Shown here: in pieces, positions 56,046 to 64,000 of the stretch
Position numbering within the stretch: the stretch's first letter is position 1
Layout: every line of letters starts with the position of its first letter
Assembly (NCBI RefSeq): GCF_002100115.1
Contig: NZ_ANBM01000005.1
Span: 124,001 to 188,000, forward strand
Direction: 5' to 3'
DNA length: 64,000 nt
Origin: Anaerovibrio sp. JC8
Lineage (GTDB): Bacteria; Bacillota; Negativicutes; Selenomonadales; Selenomonadaceae
Made by a program: the position numbers and the translations under genes
The notes under the pieces: model-generated
Databases searched by the model: none
What the model was told of the DNA's origin: nothing
The model's input: only the letters and a program-made list of their open reading frames with translations

Positions 56046-58670
56046 TTAGCCAACCTGAGCGGTCAATACTTCAATAGCCTTTTCCAAAGCAGCATTCAAA
56101 TTCTCCGGCTTCTTGCCACCGGCCTGGGCCATATCTGGACGGCCACCGCCGCCACCGCCTACAACAGCAGCAGCTTCCTTGATAACCTTTCCGGAATGGG
56201 CACCCTTGGCCACAGCCTCCTTGGAGGCCTTAACTACCAGGTTCACCTTGTCACCATTAACAGTACCAAGTACAACTACACCGTTGGTAATCTTCTCGCA
56301 GGTCATATCAGCAATGCTTCTGAGGTCATCCATATCAGCAGCCTGTACAGCGGCAGCAATTACACTAACCTCGCCCACAGTCTTAACCTTGTCGGTGAGA
56401 GCCGCAGCATCAGCCTTGGCCTTTTCTGCATTGATAGCATCCAGCTGCTTCTGGAGCTCCTTGGCCTGGGCAGCCAATGCCTCAACATGGGATACCAGCT
56501 CGTCCTCACGGCACTTCAGGGCAGCCGCAGCATCAGATACCATCTTGGCCTTGTTATTGGCATATTCCAGAGCCGCACGGCCGGTAATAGCCTCGATACG
56601 GCGTACACCTGCAGCAACACCGGTCTCGGATACAATCTTAAAGAGGCCAATCTGACCTACATTCTTAACATGGGAACCACCGCAGAGCTCCATGGAGAAG
56701 CCAGGAACGCTTACCACGCGGACAACATCGCCGTACTTCTCGCCGAAGAGGGCCATAGCACCCTTTTCAACAGCAGCATCCTTGGACATTTCCTCGATAA
56801 CCACGTCGGTACCCTTGAGGATTTCGTTGTTTACCAGCTCCTCTACATCAGCCAGCTGCTGAGCACTTACTGGCTCAAAGTTGGTGAAGTCAAAGCGGAG
56901 TCTGTCGCCATTTACGGAGGAACCAGCCTGGTTAATCTGGTCACCTACTACAGTCTTCAGGGCTGCCTGCAGCAGATGGGTAGCAGTATGGTTACGGGCG
57001 GAGGACAGCTTCTCAACCTTGTCCAGCTTAATCTGAACCTTGTCCCCTACCTTCAGCTGACCCTCTTCAACGTAAGACTCATGGTAAATAGTGCCATCTG
57101 GCAGTTTCTTGGCATTGGTAGCCTTAATACGGCCCAGCTCGCTGATGAACAGACCAGTATCACCTACCTGGCCGCCGCCCTCTGCATAGAATGGGGTAAC
57201 AGACAGGATAATGCCTGCTTCCTCGCCATCCTGAAGGGAATCAACCAGAACGCCATCCTTCCAGATAGCCACAACCTCAGCCTCAGTAGCAGTTTCATCA
57301 TGCTTCAGGGCTGCAGTATCAATATTTTTCAAATCTGGTACAGCAAAACGCTGATTTTCTGCACGGGCAGCTCTTGCACGGTCACGCTGCTCCTGCATTT
57401 CCTTGTCGAAGGCATCCTTATCGAACTCGATGCCATTCTCCTGCAGAATTTCCTCAGTCAGCTCCCAAGGGAAACCAAAGGTATCATAGAGCTTGAAGCT
57501 CAATGCACCATCGAGAACCTTCTTGCCGGCAGCCTTGGTCTCAGCCATATAGCCGTCCAACAGCTCCAGGCCCTGCTCCAGGGTAGCGGAGAAGCGGTCT
57601 TCCTCAAGGGAAATAACCTTCTTGATATAATCCTGCTTCTGGGCCAATGCCTCGAAATCGCTGGCACCGTCATAAATCTTGCAAACAGCATCCACTGCAC
57701 CCTCAAGGAACTTGTCCTTGATGCCCAGCATGCGGCCATGACGGATAGCACGACGGAGAATACGGCGCAGTACATAACCACGGCCCTCGTTGGAAGGAAG
57801 AATACCGTCCATAATCATGATGCTCATGGAACGGGCATGGTCAGCAATAACCTTCAAGGATACATCCTTGTCTGCATCCTCACCGTACTTCACACCGGAA
57901 ACCTTGGAAGCATACTCGATGATTGGGAACAGCAGGTCAGTCTCGAAGTTGCTTGGTACACCCTGGATTACAGAAGCAATACGCTCCAGACCCATACCAG
58001 TATCAATATTCTTGTTTTCCAAATCGTTGTACTGACCATCCTCAGTACGATCAAACTGGGTAAATACGTTGTTCCAGATTTCCAGATAACGGTCGCAGTC
58101 ACAGCCTACAGCACAGTCAGGGCTGCCACAGCCGCGCTCCTCACCCAGATCGAAATAAATCTCGGTATCAGGACCGCATGGACCAGGGCCGATTTCCCAG
58201 AAGTTATCATCCAATGGAACGATGTGTGTTGGGTCGAAGCCAGGCTGCTCCTCCCAAATCTTGCGTGCCTCATCATCCTTTGGATAAATGGTAGCCCACA
58301 GCTTGTCCTTTGGCATTTCCAGAACCTCAGTAAGGAACTCCCAAGCCCAAGGAATAGCTTCCTTCTTGAAATAATCGCCGAAGGAGAAGTTACCCAGCAT
58401 CTCAAAGTAAGTCTGATGACGGGCTGTGCGGCCCACGTTCTCAATATCACCAGTTCTGACACAGCGCTGGCTGGTGGTGATACGGTTGCGTGGCGGCTTA
58501 ACCTTGCCGGTAAAATATGCTTTAAATGGTGCCATACCAGCACCAATCATTAACAAAGTTGGATCATTTTCAGGAATCAGAGAAGCACTTGGCAATCTCA
58601 AGTGGCCTTTCTTTTCAGCAAAGAAAGTAAGATAAGCTTCTCTAAGCTCATTACCTGTCATTTTCTTCAA
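56046..58670 (-). CDS. alaS: Alanyl-tRNA synthetase
   Basis: 874 residues, full length. The class II core begins MTGNELREAYLTFFAEKKGH, the editing domain has HTATHLLQAALK and CGGSHV for zinc binding, and the C-Ala domain ends with a GGGGGGRPDMAQAGG stretch. The start is TTG (58668-58670) with GGAGG 9 bases upstream; the ATG three codons inside is 18 bases from the site. No T-box leader is visible upstream. Confidence 0.97.
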   Translation of the reverse strand: MKKMTGNELREAYLTFFAEKKGHLRLPSASLIPENDPTLLMIGAGMAPFKAYFTGKVKPPRNRITTSQRCVRTGDIENVGRTARHQTYFEMLGNFSFGDYFKKEAIPWAWEFLTEVLEMPKDKLWATIYPKDDEARKIWEEQPGFDPTHIVPLDDNFWEIGPGPCGPDTEIYFDLGEERGCGSPDCAVGCDCDRYLEIWNNVFTQFDRTEDGQYNDLENKNIDTGMGLERIASVIQGVPSNFETDLLFPIIEYASKVSGVKYGEDADKDVSLKVIADHARSMSIMIMDGILPSNEGRGYVLRRILRRAIRHGRMLGIKDKFLEGAVDAVCKIYDGASDFEALAQKQDYIKKVISLEEDRFSATLEQGLELLDGYMAETKAAGKKVLDGALSFKLYDTFGFPWELTEEILQENGIEFDKDAFDKEMQEQRDRARAARAENQRFAVPDLKNIDTAALKHDETATEAEVVAIWKDGVLVDSLQDGEEAGIILSVTPFYAEGGGQVGDTGLFISELGRIKATNAKKLPDGTIYHESYVEEGQLKVGDKVQIKLDKVEKLSSARNHTATHLLQAALKTVVGDQINQAGSSVNGDRLRFDFTNFEPVSAQQLADVEELVNNEILKGTDVVIEEMSKDAAVEKGAMALFGEKYGDVVRVVSVPGFSMELCGGSHVKNVGQIGLFKIVSETGVAAGVRRIEAITGRAALEYANNKAKMVSDAAAALKCREDELVSHVEALAAQAKELQKQLDAINAEKAKADAAALTDKVKTVGEVSVIAAAVQAADMDDLRSIADMTCEKITNGVVVLGTVNGDKVNLVVKASKEAVAKGAHSGKVIKEAAAVVGGGGGGRPDMAQAGGKKPENLNAALEKAIEVLTAQVG

Positions 58671-58766
58671 AACAATCTACCTCCAAAGAATATGTAAATT
58701 ATTAAGTATTCACACTAACTTTAAGATTATACCATATTTATTGGCCAATATGAAGATTTACACAAA

Positions 58767-58800
58767 AATAACTGCCGCATACAAGTATACAGCAGTTATT
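58767..58800 (-). terminator. Terminator after the orphan hsdS
   Basis: AATAACTGC and GCAGTTATT arms with TTTTTG on the minus strand. Confidence 0.85.
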
Positions 58801-58824
58801 GATATTCCCGAATTTACAGTGGTA

Positions 58825-59883
58825 TCACTGTAATATCTCTTTTACCAGATTAATGGCTGCTTCCTCACTGGAATCGTTGGTGCCCAGCTCTCCCCGGAAG
58901 GCCCGGGACAGAATGGCTTTTTTGATGATTCCGATGGAAGCAAGGGACTGCTCACAGGAAGCATTTACAGTACGCTCCTTGGCCAACAGATTACGCAATA
59001 TAGATGATATTTCCTGCTGCTCATGCATAGTAGGAACAGAAACCTGTATATCCTGCTTTTCCTCCAACGCCAGTGTTTCCTCAACGGGCTGGGAATCAGT
59101 CTCCTGGGAATCAGCCTCCGGCTGTTCAACACAGTCTGACTTCTTCAGCCACTCCCTAAAAGGCTCATAAATATCCTCTGAGTCAAGGGATTTGGTGCAC
59201 CAGCCATCGATTGAAACACCTTTGATTTTCCGCCAAAAAGAGGTCAATTTTCCGGTTACGCCACCATGGATAATGGCCTTTTTCCGCAGCTCTGCCCCAT
59301 CCAATACACTTTGGATTTTTTCCTCTGCCGCATTCAAATCAGCAAGCATAGGCTCAATAAGTGAGGCAATCCGCTTCTGCTCAGGCACAGGTGGCAAAGG
59401 AACAGGCATATTGCCCAAGGCCTTGCCGGCAAGCTGTATTGGCTTGGAGCTGCTTGCATTCTTGTACAGATAATCCTCAAAATTAAGAATCAAAAATTTG
59501 GTATACATACTATCAACAGCATTGCTTCTGATGGCGTTCATTCCACGGCCCAGACAATACTCCTTGTCTGCTACTACAGGCTTTCCAAGAATTACCTTGG
59601 CAGAAATCACCACATCCCCGGCCTGGGCCAATCTGGCAGCCGCCTTGGTATATTTTTCCGTCTCTATGGAATTATCCTTAAGCTCTCCCGCTCCGCTTAT
59701 TACAGGAATACAGGAGGCATCCTCAGTTATATCATCTTTTTTGGGAGACTGCCCCAATATAATATCACAAACGCTTCCAAGTTTTGCCCAGCACCAGTTT
59801 TCCGGTATCTGATATGGCTGCTCCTCCACCGGCACCAGGGCATCCTGAAGCTTCTCTTCTAAAGTCAGTTGTTTTTTTGCCAT
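58825..59883 (-). CDS. Orphan type I restriction specificity (HsdS)-like protein with one TRD
   Basis: 352 residues. Residues about 22-185 form one target recognition domain starting YQIPENWCWAKLGSVCDI and ending NMPVPLPPVPEQKRIASLIE, then a conserved helix. In place of a second TRD there is a short acidic linker (DSQETDSQPVEETLALEEKQD) followed by a second conserved helix (VPTMHEQQEISSILRNLL). No HsdM or HsdR is present. It would need to dimerise or act with partners elsewhere. It is preceded by a 51-aa acidic protein gene 7 bases away. Confidence 0.83.
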   Translation of the reverse strand: MAKKQLTLEEKLQDALVPVEEQPYQIPENWCWAKLGSVCDIILGQSPKKDDITEDASCIPVISGAGELKDNSIETEKYTKAAARLAQAGDVVISAKVILGKPVVADKEYCLGRGMNAIRSNAVDSMYTKFLILNFEDYLYKNASSSKPIQLAGKALGNMPVPLPPVPEQKRIASLIEPMLADLNAAEEKIQSVLDGAELRKKAIIHGGVTGKLTSFWRKIKGVSIDGWCTKSLDSEDIYEPFREWLKKSDCVEQPEADSQETDSQPVEETLALEEKQDIQVSVPTMHEQQEISSILRNLLAKERTVNASCEQSLASIGIIKKAILSRAFRGELGTNDSSEEAAINLVKEILQ

Positions 59884-59890
59884 TTCTATA

Positions 59891-60046
59891 TTATCTCTCC
59901 AAAGATTCCAGGGTATTTACTACAGCTTTCATCAGGTTAGCAGCCTGCTCCAGCTGCCCAGCCGCCTCCCGTACAGCCTCCAGCGGATCAGGAAGCTCCT
60001 CAACAGCCACCCCGTTATCTATGTTCAAGCTCTCATCATTTTCCAC
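59891..60046 (-). CDS. Small acidic coiled-coil protein, 51 aa, upstream of hsdS
   Basis: GTG start (60044-60046) with GGAGGAG 7 bases upstream and a clear promoter. The frame begins MENDESLNIDNGV and continues with a heptad-like helix, EAVREAAGQLEQAANLMKAV. Strongly acidic, no membrane segment. It ends 7 bases before the HsdS ATG, so the two are cotranscribed. It could bind the HsdS helices or be an antirestriction-like cofactor; this is inference. Confidence 0.65.
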   Translation of the reverse strand: MENDESLNIDNGVAVEELPDPLEAVREAAGQLEQAANLMKAVVNTLESLER

Positions 60047-60082
60047 GTATCTTCTCCTCCATAATCATAAATGCTACCCTTT

Positions 60083-60111
60083 ATAATAATATATGTAATT
60101 GAATTTGACAA
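60083..60111 (-). promoter_or_regulatory. Promoter of the small acidic protein and hsdS
   Basis: On the minus strand TTGTCA (60106-60111) and TATTAT (60083-60088) are 17 bases apart, giving a leader of about 30 bases. Confidence 0.7.
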
Positions 60112-60134
60112 ATAAAGTTGTACCATAAAAAGAC

Positions 60135-60169
60135 AAATGCCGCTGACTCAAATTGAGCCAACGGCATTT
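60135..60169 (-). terminator. Terminator after the Cys-rich small protein gene
   Basis: AAATGCCG and CGGCATTT outer stem with inner CTCAA/TTGAG pairing, followed on the minus strand by GTCTTTTT. Confidence 0.85.
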
Positions 60170-60195
60170 CCTTTAGGAATTTTCAGTGCAATAAA

Positions 60196-60384
60196 TTACA
60201 TTTCCTTATGAAAACCGCAGCCATCAAAAGGTGCCTTGTCAAGCTGGGCCATCTGCGGACAGCGGCATTTACCATTACCCTGCTCGTACTCAATCATGGT
60301 TTCGTAGGTATCAATATAATGATGCTCCCCTCCCCAATATCTGCAGCTTGCACAAACCGTGGTTTCCTTATTAATTGTAGCCAT
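60196..60384 (-). CDS. Small Cys-rich protein, 62 aa, zinc-ribbon-like
   Basis: AAGGAGG lies 7 bases before this ATG; the in-frame start at 60417 is rejected. Cys pairs CASC near residue 10 and CRC near 40, plus a late Cys and His, suggest a metal site. Sequence between them is HHYIDTYETMIEYEQGNGK. Single-gene unit with its own terminator. No named family recognised. Confidence 0.7.
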   Translation of the reverse strand: MATINKETTVCASCRYWGGEHHYIDTYETMIEYEQGNGKCRCPQMAQLDKAPFDGCGFHKEM

Positions 60385-60528
60385 ATAAATTCCTCCTTGC
60401 CCGTATAAAATAATCACATTTGAATTTCAGCTTTCATCATTATTATACAAAATCCGCACAAAATATTATTAAACTGCTGGTTAAAATAATGCCCATCCAA
60501 ATATAGTGCCCCAAAATGTAAAGAAAAA

Positions 60529-60546
60529 AGCAGCCCGAAGGCTGCT
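60529..60546 (-). terminator. Terminator after the 42-aa ORF
   Basis: AGCAGCC-TTCG-GGCTGCT stem with a TTCG tetraloop on the minus strand and a run of six T. It lies directly after the 42-aa ORF. Confidence 0.88.
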
Positions 60547-60552
60547 TAAAAA

Positions 60553-60681
60553 TCAAATTATAAGTTTCTGGGTAATAGATTTAAAAAACTCTTTGCTCCA
60601 AATTTCGATAGAATCCGGATTACGAACAAATGGCAATACATCTTCTTTGGCCTGTGAATAATCAATGATTACAATTGCCAT
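60553..60681 (-). CDS. Small ORF, 42 aa, possible toxin-gene remnant
   Basis: Starts MAIVIIDYSQAKEDVLPFVR and ends at a TGA just before a strong terminator. No good ribosome site is seen, and an in-frame stop lies nine codons upstream. The segment KEDVLPFVRNPDSIEIWSKEFF recalls the C-terminal end of AbiEii-type nucleotidyltransferase toxins, from memory only. It may be the remaining end of such a gene. Confidence 0.35.
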   Translation of the reverse strand: MAIVIIDYSQAKEDVLPFVRNPDSIEIWSKEFFKSITQKLII

Positions 60682-60746
60682 ATTATTATGGCTGTAGTAG
60701 GATTATGATAGCGATGCAATACAAAGCAATACATTTGTGAGGTATT

Positions 60747-61469
60747 ATGATTTCTAAAATAAAATTGCCAGGAATGACAATAGAATATACTGGTAAGATT
60801 CCAGATAACCAGCTGGTACTTGTTGGGGGTGGCAGGCAACCCGACAGACAGTGGCTAAAGACAGTAGCCACTGACAAGGAGCTGTGGTGCATTGACCACG
60901 GGATGGATATTTGCCATGAGCTGGGTCTGGTGCCGAAATATTTGCTGGGAGATTTTGACAGCTGTGCTTCTGATAGCCTGACTTGGGCAGAAGACCACGG
61001 AGCAATAATTGAGCGTTTTAATCCCCAAAAAGACTTTACGGATACCCAGGCGGCTCTTGCCAAGGCAAAAGAAGATGACCATTACACCATACTAACGGGT
61101 GCCCTGGGAAAACGCTTTGATCATACCTACAGCACAGTATATTCCTTTGGATATTCGGGAATCAAGGGCTGTATTGCCGACGAACAGGAGACTGTATTAT
61201 TCCTCCACGACGGAGAGACTATCTCCATAACCTTGGACCACAACCCAAAGGCCATTTCCCTGCTGCCTATTACTGACACCATGCAGGGTGTTACCACCCG
61301 GGGACTGTACTGGGAACTTAAGGATGCCGAGCTGACCCAAAGCAGGCCTTATGCTGTCAGCAATATTCCAGCCCATAATACGGACCATACCGCTGCTACA
61401 GATGCCGGCACCTTTACTGTGTCAATAGCCAAAGGCATTTTGGCCCTATACATCTGCCAGACAGAATAA
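60747..61469 (+). CDS. thiN: Thiamine pyrophosphokinase
   Basis: 240 residues. Makes thiamine diphosphate from thiamine and ATP. Conserved ICHELGLVPKYLLGDFDS, PQKDFTDTQAAL and GALGKRFDHT motifs are clear. GAGG lies 4-5 bases before the ATG, rather close. ThDP is the cofactor of the split transketolase encoded at 35.6-37.3 kb. Single-gene unit with a terminator. Confidence 0.92.
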   Translation: MISKIKLPGMTIEYTGKIPDNQLVLVGGGRQPDRQWLKTVATDKELWCIDHGMDICHELGLVPKYLLGDFDSCASDSLTWAEDHGAIIERFNPQKDFTDTQAALAKAKEDDHYTILTGALGKRFDHTYSTVYSFGYSGIKGCIADEQETVLFLHDGETISITLDHNPKAISLLPITDTMQGVTTRGLYWELKDAELTQSRPYAVSNIPAHNTDHTAATDAGTFTVSIAKGILALYICQTE

Positions 61470-61508
61470 TATACCGACTCAATTTACTATATTTTTACAA
61501 TAAAAAAG

Positions 61509-61556
61509 CCCTATAGATAGACTTTGGATACGTACGGGAACAGTCTATTTATAGGG
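61509..61556 (+). terminator. Terminator after thiN
   Basis: CCCTATA-G-ATAGACT and AGTCTAT-T-TATAGGG form a long stem followed by ATTTTTTG. The remaining stretch to 61750 is very AT-rich and holds no gene. Confidence 0.88.
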
Positions 61557-61753
61557 ATTTTTTGTTTCACTCTAACTTTAATTATACCACATAAGTTAAT
61601 TAATAACAAATTATGTCTTCCCCGCCTCTGTTTGTAGTATATTTTTAATACAAATGTATCTATGATAATTATTTTTTCCTAAAATAATTACAATTAACTC
61701 TACTTTTCATAAATATTTTTTGATATTTTTACAATTTTTTATTATAATTCTAC

Positions 61754-61791
61754 TTGACATTTAATCATACAAGTACTATGCTTTGCATAGT
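61754..61791 (+). promoter_or_regulatory. Promoter of the aminotransferase operon with a -10 palindrome
   Basis: TTGACA (61754-61759) and TATGCT (61777-61782) are 17 bases apart. ACTATGC-TTT-GCATAGT (61775-61791) is a perfect 7-bp inverted repeat over the -10, a likely repressor site. Confidence 0.75.
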
Positions 61792-61823
61792 ATATATATA
61801 TGTTTTATAAGGGAGTGTTGTTT

Positions 61824-62888
61824 ATGGATATCAAAATTCAGCGTACCACCAAGCCAAAAACAAAACCGGACCAAAAGGCCCTGGGCTTTGGCAAATATCT
61901 CACTGACCACATGTTCCTGATGGACTACAATCCGGAGCAGGGCTGGCATGATTTCCGCATAGTTCCATACGGACCTATTCCCATGGAGCCGGATGCCGTG
62001 GCACTCCACTATGCACAGGAAACCTTTGAGGGATTAAAGGCTTACCGTTATCCAGATGGTTCCGTTCATCTCTTCCGTCCGGATATGAACGCCAAGCGTT
62101 TAATCAACTCCAATAAACGCCTTTGTATGCCGGAGGTTCCGGTGGAGCTTTTTGTGGAGGCTTGTAAGGCCATTGTCCGCGTGGATGAGGACTGGGTACC
62201 ATCCGAGCCTGGCACTTCCCTTTATATCAGACCATTTATGTTTACCAGCGAGGGTCAGATTGCCCTGCATAACTGCACCCGCTTCACCTTCGCCATCATT
62301 CTCAGCCCTGTAGGAGCTTATTTTGCCGAGGGTATCAATCCTGTAAAGATTTTGGTTGAGGATGAATATGTCCGGGCCGTAAAGGGTGGCACTGGCTTTG
62401 CCAAGTGCGGTGGCAACTATGCCGGAGCCATGATTGGCCAGGAAAAGGCAGAAAGATTGGGCTATTCCCAAGTGCTGTGGCTGGATGGTGCTGAACGCAA
62501 ATATGTGGAGGAAGCCGGTGGCATGAACTTTGTTTATTCCATTAATGGCGAATTCTGGACCGCCCCAACAGAGGGCACTGTTCTTCCTGGTATTACCAGA
62601 GATTCCATTCTCCACATTCTCCGTGACTGGGGTGTAACTGTCCGTGAGGAACGCATGGACATTGATACCCTGATGGCTGCCGGCCACGATGGCTCCCTGA
62701 AGGAAGCCTTTGCCTGCGGTACTGCGGCGGTAATCTCCCCGGTAGGTGCCCTAAACTACAAGGGTGATGAGGTTACCATCAACGATTTCACCATTGGTGA
62801 GCTGACCCAGAAGCTCTACGATTACCTCACCGGCATTCAGTGGGGCAGGGAAGAAGACAAATATGGCTGGACAGTAGCCATCAAATAA
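61824..62888 (+). CDS. ilvE: Branched-chain amino acid aminotransferase
   Basis: 354 residues, BCAT type II (fold IV, PLP). Makes or degrades leucine, isoleucine and valine with glutamate. ALHYAQETFEGLKAYRYPDG, the KGGTGFAKCGGNYAGA segment with the PLP Lys, and GTAAVISPVG are conserved. AAGGGAG lies 8 bases before this ATG; the start at 61800 is rejected. First gene of a unit with the cyclase-family gene. Confidence 0.95.
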   Translation: MDIKIQRTTKPKTKPDQKALGFGKYLTDHMFLMDYNPEQGWHDFRIVPYGPIPMEPDAVALHYAQETFEGLKAYRYPDGSVHLFRPDMNAKRLINSNKRLCMPEVPVELFVEACKAIVRVDEDWVPSEPGTSLYIRPFMFTSEGQIALHNCTRFTFAIILSPVGAYFAEGINPVKILVEDEYVRAVKGGTGFAKCGGNYAGAMIGQEKAERLGYSQVLWLDGAERKYVEEAGGMNFVYSINGEFWTAPTEGTVLPGITRDSILHILRDWGVTVREERMDIDTLMAAGHDGSLKEAFACGTAAVISPVGALNYKGDEVTINDFTIGELTQKLYDYLTGIQWGREEDKYGWTVAIK

Positions 62889-62967
62889 CAATAACTGATA
62901 ATCAACGTTTATTTTAATGATGCAAGAGGCTTTCACCCCCTATGCGCATTTTTTAGGAGGAATAATT

Positions 62968-63738
62968 ATGGCTAACAATGAATTATGGAAACTGGTTGCA
63001 GATTTAAAGGGTCCTAAGTATAAGTGGGTAGACCTGACTCATGAGCTTAGCCCGGAAACACCCCACTGGTATGGCTTTAAGCCGCTCCAGCAGGACCTGT
63101 TGTTTGATTATCTGGATGGTACAGCAGAAGACAAGCTGGCCCCAATGCGGGTTTATCAGTACAGCGTGGCCGGTCAGTACGGCACCCATGTAGACGCTCC
63201 TGTACACTTCCACGACAAAGCCCGTTCCCTCAGTGAAATAGAGGTTGATGAGCTGGTATTCCCACTGGTGGTTATTGATAAATCTGCTGAATGTGCCGCT
63301 AATCCTGATTTTATTCTTACCATTGATGATATCAAGGCCTGGGAAAAGGAATATGGCAGGATTCCAGAGGGTTCCTTTGTTGCCTTCCGCTCCGACTGGT
63401 ACAAGAAGTCCAATCTGGACAATCCGGATGAAAATGGTGTGCCTCACTATCCTGGCTGGGATGTGGCGGCCATTAAATGGCTGGTGGAAGAGCGCAACAT
63501 TGGTGCCATTGGCCATGAACCGGCTGATACTGACCCTGGTTTCGTAACCACCAAGGAGGGTGCTTACCCATATCCAGGTGAACAGTACATCTTATCCGTG
63601 GACCGCTTCCAGATTGAGGTTATGCGCAATCTGGACCAGCTGCCACCAACCGGGGCCATTATCGTAACCGCATTCCCACGATTAAAGAATGCACCAGGCT
63701 TCCCAGCCCGTGCCTTTGCCATTGCACCTGTTGAATAA
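62968..63738 (+). CDS. Cyclase-family (kynurenine formamidase-like) hydrolase
   Basis: 256 residues. The metal-binding motif GQYGTHVDAPVHF (HxGTHxDxPxH in form) and the late GHEPADTD and EQYILSVDRF segments identify the cyclase/KynB superfamily of metal-dependent amidohydrolases. AGGAGG is 7 bases before this ATG; the frame to 62917 is rejected. It follows the aminotransferase by about 80 bases. Substrate unknown. Confidence 0.85.
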   Translation: MANNELWKLVADLKGPKYKWVDLTHELSPETPHWYGFKPLQQDLLFDYLDGTAEDKLAPMRVYQYSVAGQYGTHVDAPVHFHDKARSLSEIEVDELVFPLVVIDKSAECAANPDFILTIDDIKAWEKEYGRIPEGSFVAFRSDWYKKSNLDNPDENGVPHYPGWDVAAIKWLVEERNIGAIGHEPADTDPGFVTTKEGAYPYPGEQYILSVDRFQIEVMRNLDQLPPTGAIIVTAFPRLKNAPGFPARAFAIAPVE

Positions 63739-63770
63739 ACTTTTATCTCGTTTTGAAAAGGAGACTTGAT

Positions 63771-64000
63771 ATGGCACTGAAATTTGATGAGCAGCTTTCC
63801 CGGCTGCAAAAGCCTGACCGGGCAGAAATGACCGATGAGGAATACAAGCTCTTTGACAAAAATGTCAAAGCCATGATGAAAAACTGGGGCTTCATTAATA
63901 ATCTGTTTAAGATTTTGCCCCTTAATGCCAAGGAATACATCGGTTTTCTGAACCTCAAGCAGTCACTGTACAATGACACCTGCTATCTCACCGATGCCCA
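63771..64000 (+). CDS. Carboxymuconolactone decarboxylase-like protein (5' part, right edge)
   Basis: The first 76 residues are visible. They start MALKFDEQLSRLQKPDR and continue with helical segments (KAMMKNWGFINNLFKILPLN) like the N-terminal part of CMD/AhpD-related proteins. AAGGAG lies 7 bases before the ATG. It follows the cyclase by 32 bases, so it is probably in the same unit. The catalytic Cys region would lie beyond the edge. Confidence 0.6.
   Translation, partial: MALKFDEQLSRLQKPDRAEMTDEEYKLFDKNVKAMMKNWGFINNLFKILPLNAKEYIGFLNLKQSLYNDTCYLTDA

Noticed and set aside
56196-58553. Open frame of 785 codons on the plus strand
   Set aside because: It lies wholly antisense to alaS, whose motifs are unmistakable, and its residue make-up is that of a shadow frame.
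58671-58766. T-box leader upstream of alaS
   Set aside because: The stretch is under 100 bases, with no T-box sequence and no terminator/antiterminator pair.

Overview
The window looks like a chromosome segment of an anaerobic Bacillota, most plausibly Negativicutes (Selenomonas/Anaerovibrio-like). That placement is inferred from lactate use through LutBC plus a lactate permease, frequent TTG/GTG starts with strong AGGAGG sites, the tgt-yajC-secDF order, the miaA-hfq-dut cluster and the chemotaxis/c-di-GMP genes. No rRNA, tRNA or CRISPR array was seen. Most genes are on the minus strand; both ends of the window cut a gene.

Layout. (1) 1-4.0 kb: lactate region, lutC-lutB (minus, lutB runs off the left edge) divergent from a lactate permease, with a perfect-consensus lut promoter and a 16-bp direct repeat at both promoters. 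(2) 4.1-13.5 kb: a 141-nt imperfect hairpin element, then tgt-yajC-5-FTHF cyclo-ligase-secD-secF, a fosmidomycin-resistance-like MFS pump, and dnaE. (3) 13.6-27.1 kb: an AT-rich accessory island, all on the minus strand: a PD-(D/E)XK protein, a 50-aa membrane protein, a pentapeptide-repeat protein, a three-gene unit of beta-CASP-like MBL hydrolase, tandem DnaA-type AAA+ protein and ADP-ribosylglycohydrolase, a WYL regulator, a CbxX-type AAA+ protein, an AlbA_2/Schlafen-like protein, small ORFs (one frameshifted), a MNT-HEPN toxin-antitoxin pair and an Mrr-like restriction enzyme. (4) 27.2-38.7 kb: one long sugar operon: isomerase, split transketolase, FGGY kinase, RbsB, DUF2291, RbsA, RbsC, RbsD, RbsR, RbsK. 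(5) 39.2-50.7 kb: rqcH, a GtrB/DUF6056/ChbG glycan-modification cluster, rarA, miaA-hfq-dut, dapB-asd and a TtcA-like PP-loop enzyme. (6) 50.8-58.7 kb: MFS pump with an EAL phosphodiesterase, a chemoreceptor and alaS. (7) 58.8-64 kb: an orphan HsdS with a tiny acidic partner, small ORFs, thiamine pyrophosphokinase, branched-chain aminotransferase, a cyclase-family enzyme and a partial gene.

The most interesting result is in the island. Five promoters share one 20-bp inverted repeat, ATGTRC-N8-GYACAT, each with a -10-like hexamer (TATTAT, TATTAT, TAGACT, TAGAAT, TACGAT) at exactly the same distance. They precede the pentapeptide/membrane/nuclease unit, the MBL/DnaA-like/ARH unit, the CbxX-type AAA+ gene and the frameshifted small gene; the fifth lies upstream of dnaE. 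This suggests a single co-regulated regulon, perhaps under the WYL or AlbA_2 protein encoded within it. Its centre is a protein made of two DnaA-type AAA+ modules with no DnaA-box-binding domain. I do not recognise this combination as a described system, and a defence or NAD/ADP-ribose-linked stress role is only inference.
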